Shown here piece by piece: positions 32,809 to 40,888 of a DNA stretch of 64,000 nt (position 1 is the first letter of the stretch; every line of letters starts with the position of its first letter). A program made the translations under genes and the position numbers. The notes beneath the pieces are model-generated. The model had not been told where the DNA came from, did no database searches, and saw only the letters and a program-made list of their open reading frames with translations. The DNA comes from Amycolatopsis sp. CA-126428 (GTDB lineage Bacteria > Actinomycetota > Actinomycetes > Mycobacteriales > Pseudonocardiaceae), in contig NZ_PPHF01000123.1 of the NCBI RefSeq assembly GCF_002904335.1, positions 62,001 through 126,000 of the forward strand, written 5' to 3'.

Positions 32809-33407
32809 GTGATCTGAGGCCGCAGCCAGCCGGAGGCGTTCGCGCGCAGGGCCCGCTCGTAGGAGCTGGTGACGTCGAACCCCTCCGGCAGGTTGCCGGT
32901 CAGCTCCAGCGACACCAGGCCGTGCACGATGGCCCAGCAGCCGACCGCGACCGTCTCCGGCGGGACGTCGAGGAAGACGCCGTCGGCGATGGCGCGGCGG
33001 ATGATCCGTTCCAGGGGCTTGAGCGTTTCGCGGGCGAGCTTCTCGGCGTCTTCGTTCGGCTCGAACCCGGGCACCGACTTGGTGAACATGATCCCGTAGA
33101 GGTGCGGGTCGGCCAGCGCGCTGGTGCGGTACGCGCTGCCGAGGGCGACGAGGTCCTCGACGGCGTCGCCGGTCAGCGGCGTCCCGGCCATCCGGGCGCC
33201 GAAGCGGCGGAAGCCCTCGGTGTACAGGGCGTTCACCAGATCGGGTTTGCTGCCGAAGAGCGAGTACACGGCGGTGGTCGACGTCCCGGCGTCGGCGGCC
33301 AGCTTGCGCAGGGAAAGCGCCTTCGGGCCGTCGGCCGCGAGGAGTTCGCCGGCCCGGTCGAGCAGCTTGAGCCGGAGCGCTTCGTCGTGCGTGCGTGGTC
33401 GCGCCAT
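32781..33407 (-). CDS. TetR-family regulator (TetR_C WHG-type)
   Basis: 208 residues. HTH LSLRKLAADAGTSTTAVYSLFGSKPDLVNALYTEGFRRF at about 32-70. The C-terminal domain includes DPHLYGIMFTKSVPGFEPN and WAIVHGLVSLELTGNLP, the 'WxxvHGlvsLel' block of a common actinobacterial TetR subgroup. It lies convergent to the ECF-partner gene with a 28-bp overlap and divergent from the MerR gene across 83 bp. Target unknown; the nearest candidate is its own promoter and the MerR/aldo-keto reductase operon. Confidence 0.9.
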   Translation of the reverse strand: MARPRTHDEALRLKLLDRAGELLAADGPKALSLRKLAADAGTSTTAVYSLFGSKPDLVNALYTEGFRRFGARMAGTPLTGDAVEDLVALGSAYRTSALADPHLYGIMFTKSVPGFEPNEDAEKLARETLKPLERIIRRAIADGVFLDVPPETVAVGCWAIVHGLVSLELTGNLPEGFDVTSSYERALRANASGWLRPQITQTSGTVPS

Positions 33408-33453
33408 GTACGCAGCGTATCGGAACGGTGTTATGGAAGGCCAGTGCCGGGAG

Positions 33454-33484
33454 TTGACCTGGAGTGCACTCCAGGTCGTACTGT
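33454..33484 (+). promoter_or_regulatory. MerR-type promoter with 19-bp spacer and 20-bp operator
   Basis: -35 TTGACC at 33454-33459 and -10 TACTGT at 33479-33484, separated by 19 bp, the overlong spacing characteristic of MerR-regulated promoters. The spacer is filled by a perfect 20-bp palindrome, ACCTGGAGTGCACTCCAGGT (33457-33476). The predicted start is about 7 bases past the -10, at or next to the ATG at 33491, implying a leaderless mRNA. Confidence 0.85.
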
Positions 33485-33490
33485 CGGGCC

Positions 33491-33892
33491 ATGAGCTACT
33501 CGATAGCGGAAGCCGCGCGACGTGGCGGACTGTCCATCGACACCCTCCGGTACTACGAGCGCATCAAACTGCTCGATCCGCCCGCACGGGACACCGCGGG
33601 CCGCCGGGCCTACTCCGACGACGACCTCGGCTGGCTGGGGTTCCTGACCAAGCTGCGCACCACCGGGATGCCCATCAAGAGCATGCGCGAGTACGCGTCG
33701 CTGCGCCGTCACGGCCCCGCGAGCGCGGGCCGCCGCAAGGCCCTGCTGGTGGAGCAGCGCCGGTCGGTCGCCGAGCGGATCGCCGAGCTGCAGGGCTGTC
33801 TCGACGTCCTCGACTACAAGATCGAAAACTACGCCCAGGTCGAGCGCAAGGTGCTCGGCGTGGAACCCGGCATGGAGGAGATTTCCGCGTGA
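33491..33892 (+). CDS. MerR-family regulator, autoregulated
   Basis: 133 residues. MerR winged helix: YSIAEAARRGGLSIDTLRYYERIKLLDPPARDTAGRRAYSDDDLGWLGFLTKLRTTGMPIKSMREYASL, followed by a coiled dimerisation helix (LLVEQRRSVAERIAELQGCLDVLDYKIENY) and a short tail. One Cys (in LQGCLDV) only, so not an obvious metal sensor; relatives next to aldo-keto reductases often respond to electrophiles or carbonyls. There is no ribosome-binding site, consistent with the leaderless start predicted from the promoter. Overlaps the reductase gene (GTGA at 33889-33892). Confidence 0.93.
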   Translation: MSYSIAEAARRGGLSIDTLRYYERIKLLDPPARDTAGRRAYSDDDLGWLGFLTKLRTTGMPIKSMREYASLRRHGPASAGRRKALLVEQRRSVAERIAELQGCLDVLDYKIENYAQVERKVLGVEPGMEEISA

Positions 33893-34866
33893 AGAACAGG
33901 AAGCTGGGCGGCCTGGAAGTCGGCGCCCAGGGGCTGGGCTGCATGGGGATGAGCCAGGCCTACGGCGTCCGCGACAACGACGACGAGTCGATCGCGACCA
34001 TCCACCGCGCGCTGGAGCTCGGCGTGACGCTGCTGGACACGGCGAACGTCTACGCCAACGGCGTCAACGAGGAGCTGGTCGGCCGCGCGATCGCCGGCCG
34101 CCGCGACGAGGTCGTGCTGGCGACGAAGTTCGGCATCGTCTGGAACGACGGCGCGATGGGCGCCCGCGGTGATGCCGCGTACGTGAAGCAGTCGTGCGAC
34201 GAGTCGCTGCGCCGTCTCGGCGTCGACCACATCGACCTCTACTACCAGCACCGCGTCGACCCGGACACGCCGATCGAAGAGACCTGGGGTGCGCTGGCGT
34301 CGCTGGTGGAGGCCGGAAAGATCCGGTACGCCGGGATTTCCGAGGCGAGCGCGGCGACGATCCGGGCCGCGCACGCGGTGCACCCGGTGACGGCGCTGCA
34401 GAGCGAATGGTCGCTGTGGACGCGGGGGATCGAAGGCGAAATCCTGGACACGTGCCGCGAGCTCGGCATCGGGATCGTCCCGTTTTCGCCGCTGGGTCGG
34501 GGTTTCCTGACGGGCGCGGTGAAGTCCGTCGCGGACCTCCCGGAGGACGACATGCGCCGCGGCCTGCCGCGCTTCGCCGAGGGCAACTTCGAGCGCAACA
34601 TGGCGATCGTCGAGGCCCTGCGCAAGCTGGCTTCGGACAAGGGCGTGACGGCGGGTCAGCTGGCGCTGGCGTGGGTCCAGTCCCAGGGCGACGACGTGGT
34701 CCCGATCCCGGGCACCAAGCGCCGCAAGTACCTCGAGGAGAACGTGGCGGCGGCTTCCTTGGAGCTGACGGCCGACGACCTGGCGGCCATCGCGGCAGCC
34801 GCACCGGCCGACGCGATCGCGGGAGAGCGCTACCCCGAACGGCTCGCCCGCGCGGCCGGCAAGTAA
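33889..34866 (+). CDS. Aldo/keto reductase
   Basis: 325-residue NADPH-dependent TIM-barrel reductase, AKR13-like. Catalytic tetrad elements are visible: Asp in LLDTANVYANG with its Tyr (DTANVY), Lys in LATKFGI and His in YYQHRVDP. C-terminal cofactor block VVPIPGTKRRKYLEENVAAASLEL. The GTG start overlaps the MerR stop. Together the two genes form a simple carbonyl-detoxification operon controlled from the promoter at 33454. It is followed 17 bp later by a 46-bp palindrome that could terminate transcription. Confidence 0.93.
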   Translation: MKNRKLGGLEVGAQGLGCMGMSQAYGVRDNDDESIATIHRALELGVTLLDTANVYANGVNEELVGRAIAGRRDEVVLATKFGIVWNDGAMGARGDAAYVKQSCDESLRRLGVDHIDLYYQHRVDPDTPIEETWGALASLVEAGKIRYAGISEASAATIRAAHAVHPVTALQSEWSLWTRGIEGEILDTCRELGIGIVPFSPLGRGFLTGAVKSVADLPEDDMRRGLPRFAEGNFERNMAIVEALRKLASDKGVTAGQLALAWVQSQGDDVVPIPGTKRRKYLEENVAAASLELTADDLAAIAAAAPADAIAGERYPERLARAAGK

Positions 34867-34883
34867 GCGTTCTGCCGCAGCTT

Positions 34884-34929
34884 GTCGTGAGTGGTAAGGC
34901 GGGTTCTAACCCGCCTTACCACTCACGAC
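34884..34929. repeat. 46-bp palindrome, copy 3 (perfect)
   Basis: Perfect 22-bp arms (34884-34905, 34908-34929) starting GTCGTGAGTGGTAAG, centre CT. Lies after the aldo-keto reductase stop and 97 bp before the next co-directional gene. No T tract follows. Confidence 0.93.
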
Positions 34930-35026
34930 CGGGCACGTGCGTAACTTACTTCTGAGGCTTTTCTGAGATCTCCGGAGCAGGCTCGGCGCCGATCAAGCGG
35001 TCGGTGCCGAGCCCCAGGAGGTCGTC

Positions 35027-36568
35027 GTGGCGGAGGAAGTGCTCGATTATCTGGTCGTCGGGGCCGGGCCGGCCGGGGTGCAGCTGGGGCAGCACCTCGG
35101 CCACGCCGGGCACCGGTACCTCGTGCTGGAAGGCGGTTCCGCGCCCGGGCACTTCTTCGAGACCTTCCCGCGGCACCGGACCCTCATCTCCATCAACAAG
35201 AAGCACACCGGGTACGCCGACCCGGAGCTGCGGATGCGGATGGACTGGAACTCGATCCTCGCCGAGCCCGACGCCGGCGGCGATGCGCTCGTCTTCACCG
35301 GCTACAGCGACAAGCTCTTCCCGGACGCCCCGGACTTCCTCCGCTACATCGCCGACTACGCGGCGAAGCACGAAGTCGACGTCCGCTACGACACCCGGGT
35401 GACGCGCATCCGCCGCGAGCAGGAGACCTTCGTCCTCACCGCCGGTGACGAGGAGTTCAAAGCACACCGGCTGATCATGGCCAGCGGTGTCACCAAGCCG
35501 TACATCCCGCAGTTCCCCGGCGTCGAGCTGATCGACCAGTACGTGGACGTCGACGTCGACCCGAAGAGCTTCACCGGCCAGCGGGTCCTCGTGCTGGGCA
35601 AGGGGAACTCGGCGTTCGAGACCGCGGACAACCTCATCGAGACGGCCGCCGTCGTGCACGTCGGCGGGCCGCGGCCGGTGAAGCTGGCCTGGCGCACGCA
35701 CTTCGTCGGCCACCTCCGCGCGTACAACGCGGGCATCCTCGACATGTACCAGCTGAAGCTCCAGCACGCGATCCTCGACGGCGACGTGCGCGAAGTCCGC
35801 AAGGACGCCGACGGCTACCACGTCAAGTTCGCCTTCGCCCGCGCCGACGAGGTGATCAAGGAGATCCGCTACGACCGCGTGATCGGCTGCACCGGCTTCC
35901 GGTTCGACGCGTCCCTGTTCGACGAAGACTGCCGCCCGGAGCTGACCATCGACGACCGCTTCCCGGCGCAGACCCCGGACTGGGAGTCGGTGAACGTGCC
36001 CGGCCTCTACTTCGCCGGCACGATCACGCAGGTCCGTGACTTCAAGAAGGCCACCAGCGCGTTCATCCACGGCTTCCGCTACGGCGTCCGCGCGCTCACC
36101 AAGGTCCTGAACGAGCGCCACCACGACACGCCGTGGCCGAGCACCGAGCTGCCCGCCAAACCGGACGCGCTGACCGAAGCGGTGATCACCCGGATCAACC
36201 GGTCTTCCGCGCTGTACCAGCAGTTCGGCTTCCTCGGCGACGTCCTGGTCGTGGACGGCGACACCGCCCGCTACCTCGAAGAGGTGCCGGTCGACCGCGT
36301 TCTCCACGACCCGCCGGACGACGCCTACGTCGTCACCCTCGACTACGGCCCGGACCACGACAAGATCGACCCGTTCGACTTCGTCGCGCGCGCGGCCCAG
36401 GACAAGGCCAACGACCACGGCGAGGGCCACTACCTGCACCCGATCGTCCGCCACTACCGCCGCGGCGAGCTGGTCGCCACCCACCACGTCACCGAGAACC
36501 TCGAGAACGAGTGGGACAAAGAGGTGCACGTCGAACCGCTGACCGCGTTCTTCGCCCGGGAGCTGTGA
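35027..36568 (+). CDS. FAD/NAD(P)-binding oxidoreductase (FOXRED2/monooxygenase-like)
   Basis: 513 residues. First Rossmann site YLVVGAGPAGVQLGQHLGHAG (about 6-26), then NKKHTGYADPELRMRMDWNSIL, a stretch I associate with FOXRED2-type flavoproteins rather than classical Baeyer-Villiger enzymes. Second nucleotide site VLVLGKGNSAFETADNL (about 185-201), and GCTGFRFDASLFDEDCRP, then the FAD-closing block NVPGLYFAGTITQVRDFKKATSAFIHGFRYGVRAL. GTG 35027 has CAGGAGG six bases upstream. Its stop overlaps the next ATG (TGATG). First gene of a tight four-gene operon. Substrate unknown; a flavin hydroxylase or an oxidase of a peptidyl or lipid intermediate is possible. Confidence 0.88.
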   Translation: MAEEVLDYLVVGAGPAGVQLGQHLGHAGHRYLVLEGGSAPGHFFETFPRHRTLISINKKHTGYADPELRMRMDWNSILAEPDAGGDALVFTGYSDKLFPDAPDFLRYIADYAAKHEVDVRYDTRVTRIRREQETFVLTAGDEEFKAHRLIMASGVTKPYIPQFPGVELIDQYVDVDVDPKSFTGQRVLVLGKGNSAFETADNLIETAAVVHVGGPRPVKLAWRTHFVGHLRAYNAGILDMYQLKLQHAILDGDVREVRKDADGYHVKFAFARADEVIKEIRYDRVIGCTGFRFDASLFDEDCRPELTIDDRFPAQTPDWESVNVPGLYFAGTITQVRDFKKATSAFIHGFRYGVRALTKVLNERHHDTPWPSTELPAKPDALTEAVITRINRSSALYQQFGFLGDVLVVDGDTARYLEEVPVDRVLHDPPDDAYVVTLDYGPDHDKIDPFDFVARAAQDKANDHGEGHYLHPIVRHYRRGELVATHHVTENLENEWDKEVHVEPLTAFFAREL

Positions 36569-37638
36569 TGCGCACGATCGCCGAGTTCGAGGCGGCGGCC
36601 CGCGGCCGCCTCGACCCGGTCCACTACGACTACTTCGCGGGTGGCGCGCAGGACGAAATCACCCTGCGGGAGAACGAAACGGCGTTCCAGCACCTGCGGC
36701 TGGTGCCCCGGGTGCTGCGCGGCAGCGACAAACGCGACCTGAGCATCGAGCTGCTCGGGACGCCGTCCTCGATGCCGATCCTGGTCGCGCCCACGGCGTT
36801 CCACCGGCTCGCGCACCCCGACGGCGAGCTCGCCACCGCGCGGGCGGCGGCGCGGGCGGGCACGATCATGATCGTCAGCATGGCCGCGACCACGGCGATC
36901 GAAGACATCGCCGCGGCGGCCCGCGAGGTCGCGCCGGACCCGGGCCTGTGGTTCCAGCTGTACCTGCAGCCGGATCTGGAGTTCACCGAGGCGATCGTGC
37001 GCCGCGCCGAAGCCGCGGGCGTGAAGGCGTTCGTCGTCACCGTCGACTCGCCCGTGCTCGGCCGCCGCGAACGCGACGACCGCAACGCCTTCCACGACCT
37101 GCCGCCCGGGCTGGCCGTGGAGAACCTGCGCAACATCGGCGAAAACCGCAGCGGCGGCAACACCAGCCATGTCCGCGAGATCGTCATGTCGGCCGGGCTG
37201 AACTGGGACCACATCGCGTGGCTGCGGTCGAAGACCAAGCTCCCGGTGCTGATCAAGGGCCTGCTGCACGCCGAGGACGCGCGGCTGGCCGTGCACCACG
37301 GCGTCGCCGGGATCGTCGTGTCCAACCACGGCGGCCGCCAGCTCGACACCGTGCCCGCCACCATCGACGTGCTCCCCGAGATCGCGGCGGCCGTCGGCGG
37401 CGCGCTGCCGGTGCTGCTGGACGGCGGGATCCGGCGCGGCACCGACGTCGTGAAGGCGCTCGCCCTGGGCGCGGACGCGGTCGGGGTCGGCCGCCCGATC
37501 GTGTGGGGGCTGGCCGCGGGTGGGCGTGAAGGCGTCTCCGAGGTCCTGGACCTGCTGCGGGACGACTTCGACCAGGCCCTCGCGCTGTGCGGCGGCCGGC
37601 ACCCGGCCGATCTCACCCCGGACCAGGTGCGGCGGTGA
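36568..37638 (+). CDS. FMN-dependent alpha-hydroxy-acid oxidase
   Basis: 356 residues, the lactate/glycolate/hydroxymandelate oxidase family. Active-site residues are in place: Tyr20/Tyr22 in VHYDYFAGGA, Tyr132 in WFQLYLQ, Asp160 in VTVDSPVLGRR with Arg166, Lys230 in PVLIKG, and the catalytic pair His254/Arg257 in VSNHGGRQLD; phosphate-binding DGGIRRG follows. Oxidases of this type pass electrons from a 2-hydroxy acid to oxygen and release hydrogen peroxide; whether this is an oxidase or dehydrogenase cannot be told from sequence. It overlaps genes on both sides (TGATG before, GTGA after). The next gene encodes a P450 lacking oxygen-activation residues, so peroxide supply is an attractive role. 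Confidence 0.92.
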   Translation: MRTIAEFEAAARGRLDPVHYDYFAGGAQDEITLRENETAFQHLRLVPRVLRGSDKRDLSIELLGTPSSMPILVAPTAFHRLAHPDGELATARAAARAGTIMIVSMAATTAIEDIAAAAREVAPDPGLWFQLYLQPDLEFTEAIVRRAEAAGVKAFVVTVDSPVLGRRERDDRNAFHDLPPGLAVENLRNIGENRSGGNTSHVREIVMSAGLNWDHIAWLRSKTKLPVLIKGLLHAEDARLAVHHGVAGIVVSNHGGRQLDTVPATIDVLPEIAAAVGGALPVLLDGGIRRGTDVVKALALGADAVGVGRPIVWGLAAGGREGVSEVLDLLRDDFDQALALCGGRHPADLTPDQVRR

Positions 37639-38900
37639 TCGGCAAGGTGCTGGCGGCCGCGGCGGCGGTGTCCGCGCCCGCCTGGCTGCCCCAGCGGGTG
37701 GTGGCGCTGCGGATGAAGATCTTCGCCCTGGTGAACGGCCAGGACGCGGTGACGATCCCGGGGACGCAGGTCGGCGCCGCGGACTTCAAGCGCGTCTACG
37801 CCGACCCGGCGGCGAACGGCCGCAGCCGCGGCGCCGCGCTGTCCGACCTGTTCTGGTACTGGCTCGCGCCCGGCCCTCAGGTGCACCAGGAACACCTCGA
37901 GGCCGGGCCGCGCTACGACGCCGTCGCCAAGTGCACCCGGCACATCCTCGTCCGGTCCAAAAAGGACTCCGAGGCGCTGGCCCGGCGGGTGGCCGCGCAC
38001 GTCCTCGACGGCGTCGAGCCCGGCCTCGTCCGGCTGCGCGACCTGATGATGCCGATCTGGGCCGAGCTGTACTACGAGCTGGTGTTCGAGGAGCCGTGCC
38101 CGCCCGAGGCGCGCGACCTCATCGTCGGGCACGCCGACGACGTCGTCTCGGCGCTCAAGTGCGTGCGGCCGCGCAACATGCGCCGCCGGGCCCGGCTGAC
38201 GCGGTACCTGCGACGGCGCCTCGCCGACGTCCCGCACCCGCTGCCGGAGTCCCTGACCCCGGAAGAGCAGGCGTACTACCTGCAGGGGACCTTCTTCAAC
38301 ACCGCCGTCGTGCAGATGTCCGAGGCGATGGCGCACCTGCTGATGATCATCGCCCAGTCCCCGGACACCCAGCGGCGGCTCGCCGGGCACCCGGACGACG
38401 ACGCCTACCTCGACGGCGTCATCGACGACGGCCTCCGCCGGTTCCCGCTGTTCGGCATCGCGCACCGGATCTCCACCGCCGACATCGAGGTGGCGGACCT
38501 GACCATCCCGGCGGGCACGGTGCTGTGCTTCAGCTACCCGGGCTACGCCGCCCAGTCCGAAAAGGACGATTTCATCCCCTTCGGCGTCGCGCAGAACCGC
38601 GCCTGCCCGGCCCGGGGGCTCGCGCCGCCGACCATGCGGGTCGTGACGCGGGAAGTGCTCCGCCGCTTCAGCCTCGCCTCGACGGCCACGCACACGCGCT
38701 CGATCCCCAACCGCGGCCCGGCGCTGCTCACGCCCCGCGGGGCCCGCCGGCGCCGCGCCCCCCTGGTGTGGCTCGCGGTCCGCGACCGCTGGGAAGACGT
38801 CTGGCGCAGCTTCGCCCAGCTCGTGTTCGGCACGTACATGGTCCTCGACGCCCGTCGCCAAGCCCTGTGCTCGACCTACTTCGCCGGAGGCAATCGATGA
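37635..38900 (+). CDS. Degenerate cytochrome P450-like heme protein
   Basis: 421 residues from GTG 37635, coupled to the oxidase gene (GTGA). P450 fold features are recognisable but altered. The heme loop reads FIPFGVAQNRACPARGLAPPTM, so the axial Cys (about 324) is kept but the conserved FGxG is FGVA. The K-helix ExxR appears as DDGLRRFP (Asp for Glu). The I-helix region AYYLQGTFFNTAVVQMSEAM has no acid-Thr pair for O2 activation. A C-terminal extension of about 60 residues, Arg-rich then hydrophobic (RRRRAPLVWLAVRDRWEDVWRSFAQLVFGTYMVLD), follows the usual end. The N-terminus has a weak hydrophobic helix. Peroxygenase-type or oxygen-independent chemistry is possible; substrate unknown. Confidence 0.8.
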   Translation: MIGKVLAAAAAVSAPAWLPQRVVALRMKIFALVNGQDAVTIPGTQVGAADFKRVYADPAANGRSRGAALSDLFWYWLAPGPQVHQEHLEAGPRYDAVAKCTRHILVRSKKDSEALARRVAAHVLDGVEPGLVRLRDLMMPIWAELYYELVFEEPCPPEARDLIVGHADDVVSALKCVRPRNMRRRARLTRYLRRRLADVPHPLPESLTPEEQAYYLQGTFFNTAVVQMSEAMAHLLMIIAQSPDTQRRLAGHPDDDAYLDGVIDDGLRRFPLFGIAHRISTADIEVADLTIPAGTVLCFSYPGYAAQSEKDDFIPFGVAQNRACPARGLAPPTMRVVTREVLRRFSLASTATHTRSIPNRGPALLTPRGARRRRAPLVWLAVRDRWEDVWRSFAQLVFGTYMVLDARRQALCSTYFAGGNR

Positions 38901-40177
38901 GCCCGTCCCAAGCGGCACCGGCGTTCTTCCTCGCCGTCGTGGTGATCCTCCTGGTGGCCCGGCTGGTCTGCCTGGCCGCGGTCCGGCTCGGCCAGCCGCC
39001 GGTGGTCGGCGAGATGATCGCCGGGGTCCTGCTCGGCCCCTCGCTGTTCGGGCTGATCCTGCCGGACGTGCAGGCGGCGCTGTTCCCGGACGCCGTCCGC
39101 TCGCTGCTCTACGTCGGCGGCCAGATCGGCCTGGTCATCTACATGTTCGGCGCGGGTTACGAATTCAGCCTCAGCAGCATCGGGAAATCGCGCAAGTCGG
39201 TCGCGGCGATCTCGTCGGCCGGAACGATCGTGCCGCTGGCGCTCGGGTTCGGCGTCAGCGCGATCGGCCTGAGCTGGGTGGGTATCGGCAAGGCCGGGGT
39301 ATCGCCGGTGACGTCGATGGCGTTCGTCGGCGTCGCGCTGGCGATCACGGCGTTCCCGATGCTCGCGCGGATCATCACCGAACGCGGGATCGCGTCGACG
39401 AAGTTCGGCTCGCTGGCGCTGGCCTGCGGCGCGCTCGACGACGTGCTGGCGTGGATCCTGCTGGCGGTCGTGCTCGGCATGCACGCCGGGTCGGCCGGGC
39501 CGGTCGCGCTCGCGCTGGGCGGCGGCCTCCTCTTCGCCGGGCTGGTGTTCATCATCGGACGGCGGTTGCTGGCGAAGGCGATGGGCAGCGAACGGCTGAG
39601 TGTCGACCACCGGGTGCTCATCACCGCGATGACGTTGTTCGCCGCCGCCTGGTTCACGGACGTGATCGGGCTCTACGCGGTGTTCGGCGCGTTCTGCGTC
39701 GGGATCGCGTTCCCCCGCACGCCGGCCACCGAGGCCGTGCTCGCGAACATCATGCCGATCGGGCGGATCGTCTTCTTGCCGCTGTTCTTCACCTATTCCG
39801 GCCTGAACACGCGGTTCGCGTTGCTCGCCGATCCGAAGCTGCTCGCCTTCGCGCTGCTGTGCGTGGCGGTCGCGATCGTCGGCAAGCTGGGCGCGTCCTG
39901 GGGTGCGGCGCGGCTGGCGGGGGAGCCGCCGTTCATCGCGTCGCGCGTCGGCGTGCTCGTCAACGCCCGCGGGCTGATGCAGCTGATCGCGTTGAACGTC
40001 GGGCTCGCCGCGGGGATCGTGTCGCCGGCGTTGTTCACGGTGCTGGTGCTGGTCGCGTTGGTCACCACGGTCATGACCGCGCCGGTGCTCAGCTGGCTCG
40101 ACCGGCGTGATGCCCGCAAGGGGACCACCGAGGTACTCCTTACGGCCGAACCAGTCCCGGTCACCGGGAAAAGTTGA
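38897..40177 (+). CDS. Cation:proton antiporter (CPA2 / KefB-like)
   Basis: 426 residues, about twelve hydrophobic helices. Family blocks: LGQPPVVGEMIAGVLLGPSLFGLI, GGQIGLVIYMFGAGYEFSL, the paired-helix core LAITAFPMLARIITERG and LACGALDDVLAWILLAVV with the essential Asp pair, and FLPLFFTYSGLNTRFALL. No C-terminal TrkA-N domain. ATG overlaps the preceding stop (ATGA). Antiporters of this branch occur in antibiotic gene clusters, where they exchange ions or export acids. Here it closes the four-gene oxidase/P450 operon; the next gene, a response regulator, starts 36 bp later. Confidence 0.92.
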   Translation: MSPSQAAPAFFLAVVVILLVARLVCLAAVRLGQPPVVGEMIAGVLLGPSLFGLILPDVQAALFPDAVRSLLYVGGQIGLVIYMFGAGYEFSLSSIGKSRKSVAAISSAGTIVPLALGFGVSAIGLSWVGIGKAGVSPVTSMAFVGVALAITAFPMLARIITERGIASTKFGSLALACGALDDVLAWILLAVVLGMHAGSAGPVALALGGGLLFAGLVFIIGRRLLAKAMGSERLSVDHRVLITAMTLFAAAWFTDVIGLYAVFGAFCVGIAFPRTPATEAVLANIMPIGRIVFLPLFFTYSGLNTRFALLADPKLLAFALLCVAVAIVGKLGASWGAARLAGEPPFIASRVGVLVNARGLMQLIALNVGLAAGIVSPALFTVLVLVALVTTVMTAPVLSWLDRRDARKGTTEVLLTAEPVPVTGKS

Positions 40178-40213
40178 TTCTTCAAGTTCGGAAATAACTG
40201 CCAAGATGGATCG

Positions 40214-40888
40214 GTGCGCGACGGGGTGGCGAAACCGAGAGTGCTGCTGGTCGAAGACGACCGGGAACTGGCGGGCATGCTGCGCGAGCTGCTCGCGGAC
40301 GAGGGCTATGAAACCGAAGCGGCGCACGACGGCCAGCGGGGCCTGCACCTCGGGCTCACCGGGCACTACGACGTGATGGTCATCGACCGCCGGCTCCCGG
40401 TGCTCGACGGGCTCGAGCTGCTGCGGCGGCTGCGGGCCCGGGCGGTGACCACGCGGGTCCTGGTGCTCTCGGCGCTGGGCGAGGTGGCCGACCGCGTGGC
40501 GGGCCTCGACGCCGGCGCGGACGACTACCTCGTCAAGCCGTTCGAGGCCGAGGAACTGCTGGCGCGGCTGCGCGCGCTGGGCCGGCGTGACCTCGAAGGT
40601 GCCGAGTGCCTGCCGCTCGGCACGGCGGCCCTCGACCTGCAGCGCCACGAAGTCGTGCTGCCGCGCGGAGAGCGGATCACGCTTTCGGGGCGGGAGTTCG
40701 AGCTGCTGCGGACGCTGGCGCAGCGGCCCAAGGCGATCCACCCGCGGGCGGCGCTGCGCACGCGCGTGTTCGCCGATTCGACCGGTGAGTCCATTGTGGA
40801 TACATACGTGTACTACCTGCGGCGCAAGCTCGGCCGGGACGTCGTGCGGACCGTGCACGGCCTGGGGTACCAGATCGGCGTGGTATGA
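40214..40888 (+). CDS. OmpR-family response regulator
   Basis: About 224 residues. Receiver domain with VLLVEDDREL (acidic pocket), phospho-acceptor Asp about 58 in VMVIDRRLPVLDG, and DDYLVKPFE Lys. C-terminal winged helix RHEVVLPRGERITLSGREFELLRTLAQRPKAIHPRAALRTRVF...VDTYVYYLRRKLGRDVVRTVHGLGYQIG. Start could be GTG 40214 or GTG 40226 (VAKPRVLLVED); neither has a clear ribosome-binding site, so a leaderless mRNA is possible. Overlaps the kinase start by ATGA. It follows the antiporter by only 36 bp and may be part of the same transcript, giving a self-regulated module. Confidence 0.95.
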   Translation: MRDGVAKPRVLLVEDDRELAGMLRELLADEGYETEAAHDGQRGLHLGLTGHYDVMVIDRRLPVLDGLELLRRLRARAVTTRVLVLSALGEVADRVAGLDAGADDYLVKPFEAEELLARLRALGRRDLEGAECLPLGTAALDLQRHEVVLPRGERITLSGREFELLRTLAQRPKAIHPRAALRTRVFADSTGESIVDTYVYYLRRKLGRDVVRTVHGLGYQIGVV

